From NCBI GenBank assembly GCA_965227215.1, contig OZ245729.1, positions 2,046,001-2,110,000 on the forward strand: DNA of 64,000 nt, in the 5' to 3' direction. The DNA is from Gracilimonas sp965227215 (lineage in GTDB: Bacteria; Bacteroidota; Rhodothermia; Balneolales; Balneolaceae). The notes beneath the pieces are model-generated. The model did no database searches, was not told the origin of the DNA, and saw only the letters and a program-made list of their open reading frames with translations. The translations under genes were made by a program, and so were the position numbers. Numbering within the stretch: position 1 is the first letter of the stretch; the number at the start of each line of letters is the position of its first letter. This document shows, one piece after another, positions 58,418 to 64,000 of this stretch.

Positions 58418-58999
58418 ATGACTATGAAGATTTCAAATTTTCTACCGATACTAATCATTTACTTATTTTTTACAACATCAGGTCTGTTTGCCCAAGGTCA
58501 AATAGGTGACGGAGGTGAAAACCCTATTCAAACACAGCCCAGAGGTACAAATATGATTTCCTGCAACGCCTATAATGCCATCAAATATAATGGACATACG
58601 ATTAGCCAGATAGAGGCAACAAGTGGAAATGTCAATAACTTAAGCCAGCTTTACGGAAACCCAAGTTCCGTTAATGATAACAACGCAATTATTCATGCTT
58701 ATGTATATTTGTATGGTACAAATAGAGTCGCATTTAGGGAAGGCGAATTAACAAGAGTGCATATTAAAGAAAATAATTGGCCTCTTACTGTTTTAGGAAA
58801 AACTGTAAGGGTAGGCGACAGCTTTTCAGAAATGAAGCAAAAGTTTGGTGATAATCTCAAAATTATTTACAAACCTTCCATTGATGCCGACTATTCGGTG
58901 TCATTTGGTTGTTCTGGAAATGACGGGGATGGCTTACTTATCGACTTCAGTACAACCACCAACCAAGTTGTAGAAATTGTGTACTTTGTTAATCCCTGA
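58418..58999 (+). CDS. Secreted hypothetical protein with SmpA-like sequence stretch
   Basis: A 193-residue protein with a signal peptide (FLPILIIYLFFTTSGLFAQG; cleavage after FA or AQ). The mature part contains VRVGDSFSEMKQKFGD, a phrase like that found in SmpA/BamE-like folds, and YKPSIDADYSVSFGCSGNDG near the end. It has just two cysteines in the mature part. I do not recognise a specific family; extracytoplasmic location is likely. Codon use is AT-richer than the flanking operon, so recent acquisition is possible. No partner gene is seen. Confidence 0.72.
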   Translation: MTMKISNFLPILIIYLFFTTSGLFAQGQIGDGGENPIQTQPRGTNMISCNAYNAIKYNGHTISQIEATSGNVNNLSQLYGNPSSVNDNNAIIHAYVYLYGTNRVAFREGELTRVHIKENNWPLTVLGKTVRVGDSFSEMKQKFGDNLKIIYKPSIDADYSVSFGCSGNDGDGLLIDFSTTTNQVVEIVYFVNP

Positions 59000-59025
59000 G
59001 TGCTTTTAAGAAACTTTAACGTCGT

Positions 59026-59172
59026 TCTCATTGCGGTGCTCTGCTCCGCAATGCCCGTCCGAGGCTCTGCCTCAAAATAATTAGCTAAATCCGCACTTAA
59101 CTATGAACACTCCAATCCTGCCCGTAGCAGAACAAGTGAGGTTCCGCGGCGGAGCGGCGGAACCAGAATAAC
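59026..59172. repeat. Palindromic repeat cluster downstream of the secreted protein
   Basis: GCGGTGCTCTGCTCCGC, GAGGCTCTGCCTC and GAGGTTCCGCGGCGGAGCGGCGGAACC occupy nearly all the 193-base spacer 59000-59192 between convergent genes. They are built on the same core as the other GAGGTT-type elements. Confidence 0.65.
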
Positions 59173-59192
59173 TGGCAGACATGATGCGATTA

Positions 59193-61607
59193 TTACTGTG
59201 AGTTTAGGCTGACCTTGTAGTTATAATCTGCGGGCTCTTCCCTGAAAAAATTCAGCTCGAAAAGGCCGCCGGTTCTCCATGTTTCAAGCATAGAATCATA
59301 ATTTGGTGAACCCGGGTTACCGGAAGCTCCACCGGGATACACTCCCCAGCCTTTTACTTCAGGACCTAATTCAACCACCATTCTCCAGGATGGCCCGAAT
59401 CCTCCCCTTATCGCATTAATAGCGTCTGATGAGCCGCTGCTATACATATTCTGTCGGCCCATGCCCGGTATATTTGCCAGGTGGTCAATATCATTATTGA
59501 TGGCATTTCCCCACTTCCAACGGTCACCAAGTTTGCCCCATGCATTCGTTAACTCCGAAACGGTTTCTTTAAAAGTTGCGAGGGCGATGTCCTCCCTGGT
59601 TTCTACTGCTTCGGTTTCAATATTGTCGATAAATGAAAATTCAGAATCCTGTTTTACTACTTCTATAAATATATCTCTTGAAGGATATCGCAGGGGGACA
59701 TCTGTGGTTTCGTACTCATCGTACATCACCGCCCGATAGAAATTCCCCGCCCACTGCCGGAATATGGAAGGCGCCATTTCATCCGCATCCATGTAGTAAT
59801 TCCATTCGGTCAGCAGGTCGTACACAACCTGTTCTTCTTCGTTCAAACTATCCGTATCAGTCCATACCAACAAGCTTGGGAGGAAGGTGGAGGCATAGTA
59901 GCTGTAGTCATCCATCTGCATGTTCTGCATATCTTCCGGGGTGATGTTCTCCATCGACTCCAGCAGGTCGTTGATTCTCCGTCCTCGTTCGAAAGGGGCG
60001 AAATCATCGTCCAGATAATAGGGATAATCGGGAGCAGCCGATTCCTGATTAGCCGAGCTCACAAATCCCCGTTCCGGGTTCTTGATGTGGGGAACCTGAT
60101 CGCGAGGAATCCACCCTTGCCAATCGTAGGTTGGGTCGGTGCCATCACTTACCGTTCGGCCCTGGTGTTCCCACTTCCTTGGGAGTTTCCCATTCACCCA
60201 TAATGCGATGTCTCCCTCATTACTGGCAAACACGAAATTTTGAGCAGGCGCTGTGTATTCCTTCAGGGCAGCTACATAATCATCGTAGTTTTCAGCGCGG
60301 TTCAGTCCATAAAACGTCTTCAGGTCGTTCGAAGGCTCATGGGCTATCCATCGCATGGCACGATAGGATGGGGCAAGTTCCTCATTTACACTTGACGTTA
60401 CTTTGGAAATCGGGCCATGATGGGTGTAAATCACCGTATCCATAACGGTCTTTTCACCTCGTACGTTAATTTCTTCTATGCGGGTTGAGGTAGGTTTCCA
60501 CTGACTATCGTGCCAGTATTCCTGCTTGGTATCATCCCGGAATTTTATTTCATACCAGTCCAGAACATCAGATCCAACATTGGTTACACCCCATGCTACA
60601 TTTTCATTAAAGCCGATGATCACTCCGGGCGAACCCTGCAAACTGACCCCATACGTATTAACGCCCGGTGCGTTCAGCTGAACTTCATACCAAATTGAAG
60701 GAAGGGTGAGTGAAAGGTGGGGGTCATTTGCTAATATCGGATTACCCGAAGCTGTTTTAGCTCCGCTTACCGCCCAGTTGTTGCTGCCAACTCCTTCTTC
60801 TGTTGTAAAAGCGTCAAGCTCTTTGGCTGTGGCCGGTACGAATAAACTATCCGGTGCTTCGGGGATGTCAGCGTCAAAATCCCACTCTCTGGTTGGTGGA
60901 ATGATCGGGTCGTTGAGTTCTGGTTTTTGAGTGAAAAACCGATTTACAAAGTCATCGCCAAAATAAGCCAGGGTATTGCTGGTTCTGCTATCATTGTTTC
61001 CGGCGGCCAATGTCCGGGTCATGTTCTTTAGGAGCAGTGCTGTTTTGATAGGCTTCCACTGTTCAGGGGCGAAATCCAGTATTTTGTATTCCAGAGGATA
61101 TTCAGATGGTGAAAGTTGATCTATATAAGCGTTTACCCCATCAGCGTAGGCCTGAACTATGGCCAGCATATCCGGGTCGCTTTGAATTTCTTCCCAAGCC
61201 TTCTCAGCGCCATAAGGCATGCCCCACCGGCGGGTTTGTTTGTCTCTGTTGAGTAAAGATGGTCCGACAATTTCGGCCAGTCTTCCGGCGGCATCATAGG
61301 TTTGCATTTCCATCTGGAAAAGACGGTCGCGAGCAACGATATATCCCTGAGCGAGATATAAGTCATGGTCATTTTGAGCAAAAATGTGGGGAACTCGCCG
61401 GTCATCATAATAAACGGAGACCTTATCTTTCAATCCCGGTATCTCAAGTTCTTCCGATTCAGGTGCGGTAGTTTCAGCATTGGCCCAAAATCCCGCATCG
61501 GGATCAAAAAACTTACCGAGCGGCGGAATCGATCCGAATTTTGTATTGAGTGAGATGATAACAGCGAGAAGTACTACTCCCGAAAGAGACGTTTTAATCC
61601 AGTTCAT
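59193..61607 (-). CDS. Penicillin acylase family (Ntn-hydrolase) protein
   Basis: An 804-residue precursor. The N-terminal anchor (TSLSGVVLLAVIISL) acts as signal. The alpha-chain region has DRRVPHIFAQNDHDLYLAQG and ARDRLFQMEMQ. The autoprocessing and nucleophile Ser275 is in GVGSNNWAVSG, followed by ANDPHLSLTLPSIWYEVQ. The beta-chain region ends with GWGVYPGGASGNPGSPNYDS. The family includes penicillin G acylases and acyl-homoserine-lactone acylases, which cleave amide bonds in the periplasm or cell exterior; the substrate here is not predictable. Quorum-signal degradation is one possibility, as is scavenging of N-acylated amines. Single-gene unit. Confidence 0.93.
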   Translation of the reverse strand: MNWIKTSLSGVVLLAVIISLNTKFGSIPPLGKFFDPDAGFWANAETTAPESEELEIPGLKDKVSVYYDDRRVPHIFAQNDHDLYLAQGYIVARDRLFQMEMQTYDAAGRLAEIVGPSLLNRDKQTRRWGMPYGAEKAWEEIQSDPDMLAIVQAYADGVNAYIDQLSPSEYPLEYKILDFAPEQWKPIKTALLLKNMTRTLAAGNNDSRTSNTLAYFGDDFVNRFFTQKPELNDPIIPPTREWDFDADIPEAPDSLFVPATAKELDAFTTEEGVGSNNWAVSGAKTASGNPILANDPHLSLTLPSIWYEVQLNAPGVNTYGVSLQGSPGVIIGFNENVAWGVTNVGSDVLDWYEIKFRDDTKQEYWHDSQWKPTSTRIEEINVRGEKTVMDTVIYTHHGPISKVTSSVNEELAPSYRAMRWIAHEPSNDLKTFYGLNRAENYDDYVAALKEYTAPAQNFVFASNEGDIALWVNGKLPRKWEHQGRTVSDGTDPTYDWQGWIPRDQVPHIKNPERGFVSSANQESAAPDYPYYLDDDFAPFERGRRINDLLESMENITPEDMQNMQMDDYSYYASTFLPSLLVWTDTDSLNEEEQVVYDLLTEWNYYMDADEMAPSIFRQWAGNFYRAVMYDEYETTDVPLRYPSRDIFIEVVKQDSEFSFIDNIETEAVETREDIALATFKETVSELTNAWGKLGDRWKWGNAINNDIDHLANIPGMGRQNMYSSGSSDAINAIRGGFGPSWRMVVELGPEVKGWGVYPGGASGNPGSPNYDSMLETWRTGGLFELNFFREEPADYNYKVSLNSQ

Positions 61608-61685
61608 ATGTAATTATGTGCTTGGTACTTTTGAAGAGAATAGGTTCCAATTAATAATTTTAAATTCAAAATTTTAAATTATTAA

Positions 61686-62582
61686 TTACCAGAGCAGCAT
61701 TTTCATGCAGAAAACAGAACCGCCACTTTTCAGGAATTGGTACGTGCTGAACTCATGTACTTTAAATCCGGATTCTTTCAGTTTGTGATTCACATCCACA
61801 CAGCCCTGCTGAATAAAAACATTTTTTCCATCCGGGCAGGTAGCATTACAGGCAAACAGTTTTTCAGCCTCATATTTTGATGCCTCTATCACATTGGTAA
61901 ATAAGGTGTGAATGAGCTCCAGTCCCTCATCGGTGAAAGCCTTGGGGTAGATAAGCGCGGTTTCAGAATCAAGGATACACAGGCAGGTGTCGAGATGATA
62001 GAAGCGTTCGTCAATAAGTTCCAGGGCGATAACCGGAGTGTTGAAAGTTTCTGAAATCACATCATACACTTCCCTGGAAGAACGGTAACCGTATCCGCCC
62101 CAAAGCAGCCTTTTCTTAAAATGCCAGATGGCATCGCCCATCCCTTCAAAACTTGAAAAACGGCCTTCATCAAGGTGCACAATTTCGTAGCTGCTGTCTT
62201 CATATACTTTTTGAATGGTAGGCACCTCTCCTTTACGCTGATCTGAGTTCATCACGCTCATAATCACTTCTTTCTTGCCATCTTTAGTGATGTTGGGCAA
62301 GCTTTGATTGGCACAAAAAACCATGTCGGGATATCCACGTTGTCCTTCTATCTCATGCACATACAAGCCAAGTTCTTCGTAAGCTGCCTTAAGATGCTCC
62401 CACTCATTTTGGGCAGCCAGCTTATCTACATCTCCGATGTTGCCTTCCATGTGCGGGTTAATCACATATTCTACCGAAAAATAAGTGGGTTTTACCAACA
62501 GAACTTTCTCCGGGGCCGGCATCGATTCCAGCTCAGATACCTCAAAATCCAATTGATTGACAGATGTGATTACCGTACTCAT
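61686..62582 (-). CDS. Amidinotransferase/dimethylarginine-dimethylaminohydrolase fold enzyme
   Basis: A 298-residue pentein-fold protein. PDMVFCANQSLP and WGGYGYRSSREVYDVIS are family motifs, His and Asp of the catalytic set appear in FYHLDTCLCILD, and the nucleophilic Cys293 is in SGGSVFCMKMLLW at the very end. Enzymes of this fold hydrolyse or transfer guanidino groups from arginine or methylarginines; DDAH-type activity, giving citrulline plus dimethylamine, or an arginine deiminase-like reaction are both possible. It stands alone on the minus strand between the acylase and ddl, with no ornithine carbamoyltransferase or carbamate kinase nearby. Confidence 0.9.
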   Translation of the reverse strand: MSTVITSVNQLDFEVSELESMPAPEKVLLVKPTYFSVEYVINPHMEGNIGDVDKLAAQNEWEHLKAAYEELGLYVHEIEGQRGYPDMVFCANQSLPNITKDGKKEVIMSVMNSDQRKGEVPTIQKVYEDSSYEIVHLDEGRFSSFEGMGDAIWHFKKRLLWGGYGYRSSREVYDVISETFNTPVIALELIDERFYHLDTCLCILDSETALIYPKAFTDEGLELIHTLFTNVIEASKYEAEKLFACNATCPDGKNVFIQQGCVDVNHKLKESGFKVHEFSTYQFLKSGGSVFCMKMLLW

Positions 62583-62777
62583 AAGCGATTATTTTAAAGA
62601 TTCCACAGAACAGCAAATATTGAAAATATCATGTTGAGGAACAAGATCAAGTTTTAAAAGATAGGTATTAGTTGGAAGGATTTAAGTGCCAGGTATTAGC
62701 AGAAAACGAAAACCTTTCAATCTATTAACAATTAAGCGGAAACAATCCTATTTTCGACATCAACTATACACTCAGCT

Positions 62778-63971
62778 ATGACTCAAAAAAACCTTATTGT
62801 CGCTTTTGGAGGCGTTTCCCCGGAACATGAAGTTTCGGTGTTAACGGCCATTCAGGCTATCTCTGCCCTTGAAGATAGTAACTACCGATGCATTCCCCTT
62901 TACATCACAAAATCAGGACGATGGCTGACCGGAGAAAAGCTCCTGGATCTCAGTAATTTCAAGGATCTTTCTACGCTTGAAAGCGACTGTGTTTCCTGTG
63001 CTTTTGTTAAAGATGAAACCGGAAAAACCCATCTCAAAGAACAGGAAAGAGGCGGGTTATTTTCCAAGCCTAAAAGCCATCCGGTGTATGCCGTTCTTTG
63101 TGCCTTTCATGGAAGTGAAGGGGAAAACGGTGCGTTTCAGGGCGTATGTGAAATGATGAATGTACCGTATTCGGGGAGTGGGGTGTTAGGCTCTTCGCTG
63201 GGAATGAATAAGGTGAAGGCAAAACTGGTGGCTGCAGCACATGGGATTCCGGTGACGAAAGCCGTGAACTTTTATGAATCGGACTGGGAGAAAGAACAGG
63301 ATGACATTATCACTATTGCTGAAGGATATGATTATCCGCTGATAGTAAAGCCGGTGAGCCTGGGCAGCAGTATTGGTGTAGCCATTGCAAACTCTCGTGA
63401 TGAACTGGTCGACTCGGTGGAAATGGCTTTTCGATATGATGACCACCTGCTGATCGAAGAAGCGGTAAATCCACTTATGGAAATTAACTGCTCGGTATTG
63501 GGCACGCCGGATGACTGCCGGCCCAGTGTGTGTGAAAAACCATTGGGACAAACGGAAACCCTTTCATTTGAGGACAAATACCAGAGTGGTGATGGAGCAG
63601 ACAAAGGAATGGCATCTGCTGACCGTGTAATACCGGCCGATATCTCTGATGAGCTCACAAAAAAAATTCAGAACCTGGCTACCAAAACCTTTTCAGCCTT
63701 AGATGCTTCGGGACTGGCCCGGTTGGACTTCCTTGTTAATGCGAACACCGAAGAAGTATACTTTAATGAAATCAATACCATTCCGGGCTCCTTTTCATTT
63801 TACCTGTGGGAAAAATCGGACCTGAGTTTTACCCACCTACTCAACGAGCTTATCGAGATTGGGTTGAAGCAGCATCGGGCGAAAAACGGCAGGGTACGCA
63901 GTTATGAAACCAACTTGTTAAGTGAAAAAGCTATAAAAGGTATTAAAGGGTTAAAAGGCAGTAAAAATTGA
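62778..63971 (+). CDS. ddl: D-alanine--D-alanine ligase
   Basis: A 397-residue ATP-grasp ligase. The N-terminal GGVSPEHEVSVLTAIQA is the Ddl signature, then GVCEMMNVPYSGSGVLGSSL and GMNKVKAKLVAAAHGIPV. The ATP-binding part has YPLIVKPVSLGSSIGVAIA and LLIEEAVNPLMEINCSVLG, and the end has GLARLDFLVN and EINTIPGSFSFYLWE. It joins two D-alanines for peptidoglycan. It is longer than usual at the C-terminus by about 25 residues (KHRAKNGRVRSYETN-like tail). The stop at 63971 is just inside the window edge. The gene is divergent from the amidinotransferase-like gene. Confidence 0.95.
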   Translation: MTQKNLIVAFGGVSPEHEVSVLTAIQAISALEDSNYRCIPLYITKSGRWLTGEKLLDLSNFKDLSTLESDCVSCAFVKDETGKTHLKEQERGGLFSKPKSHPVYAVLCAFHGSEGENGAFQGVCEMMNVPYSGSGVLGSSLGMNKVKAKLVAAAHGIPVTKAVNFYESDWEKEQDDIITIAEGYDYPLIVKPVSLGSSIGVAIANSRDELVDSVEMAFRYDDHLLIEEAVNPLMEINCSVLGTPDDCRPSVCEKPLGQTETLSFEDKYQSGDGADKGMASADRVIPADISDELTKKIQNLATKTFSALDASGLARLDFLVNANTEEVYFNEINTIPGSFSFYLWEKSDLSFTHLLNELIEIGLKQHRAKNGRVRSYETNLLSEKAIKGIKGLKGSKN

Positions 63972-64000
63972 CTTAAGGTCGCTAATAAGGGAATGATTTC

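Overview
The window looks like chromosomal DNA of a marine or halophilic member of the Bacteroidota/Balneolota group, most like Balneolaceae; this placement is an inference from gene content and no database was searched. The pointers are a SusC/SusD pair, a long IleRS of the eukaryote-like type next to a DksA-like protein without zinc cysteines and lspA, the gcvT-comB-ftsK-lolA run, many lipoproteins with Bacteroidetes-like signal peptides, a BCCT osmolyte transporter with a universal stress protein, and promoters of the form TTTG-N19-TAnnTTTG. That promoter form is seen very clearly upstream of tRNA-Val and of a blaI/blaR1 pair. The region is gene-dense, with short operons on both strands. 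I see no prophage, complete insertion sequence, CRISPR array or secretion locus.

Layout, 1-24 kb. It opens with a truncated M28 peptidase and a kelch lipoprotein (minus), then a tightly coupled SDR / aldehyde dehydrogenase / AcuI-like reductase operon (plus), a single-domain response regulator, and a five-gene minus-strand operon (LMW-PTP-like phosphatase, fructosamine-3-kinase family kinase, a BtuF-like protein with no signal peptide, an esterase lipoprotein and a DUF1801 protein). The first two genes of that operon suggest protein deglycation. Next come ileS-dksA-like-lspA (plus), then ribBA (with a degraded GTP-cyclohydrolase II half), yajC, a BCCT transporter with a UspA protein, and the beta-oxidation pair fadJ/fadI (minus), the last preceded by a perfect operator-like palindrome. 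tRNA-Val(UAC) follows.

Layout, 24-38 kb. A visibly AT-richer segment from tRNA-Val to about 29.85 kb holds an orphan susC/susD pair and a decayed gene, and is probably acquired DNA. Then come ergothioneine genes egtB and egtD, an acyltransferase, a YheT-type hydrolase, a repeat-packed 0.5-kb spacer, a DUF481 outer-membrane protein, a YpdA-like thiol-disulfide reductase and a subtilase lipoprotein.

Layout, 38-64 kb. A blaI/blaR1-type regulatory pair with a clear operator-promoter is followed by a TlpA-like thioredoxin lipoprotein flanked by a 64-bp direct repeat, a GNAT acetyltransferase, an M19 dipeptidase, small membrane proteins, glutamate dehydrogenase with an SSS-family symporter, a TRIC-type channel, an Mrp ATPase lacking its usual CXXC, gcvT-comB-ftsK-lolA-flippase, a penicillin acylase, an amidinotransferase-fold enzyme and ddl.

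Short palindromic repeat elements of several families occupy most of the larger spacers, and one has entered the 5' coding part of lolA. I did not find a single wholly new multi-gene system. The best leads are the blaI operator-promoter and its unusual blaR1 partner, the deglycation-type operon, the ergothioneine/YpdA thiol neighbourhood, the degenerate RibBA and Mrp proteins, and the repeat families.
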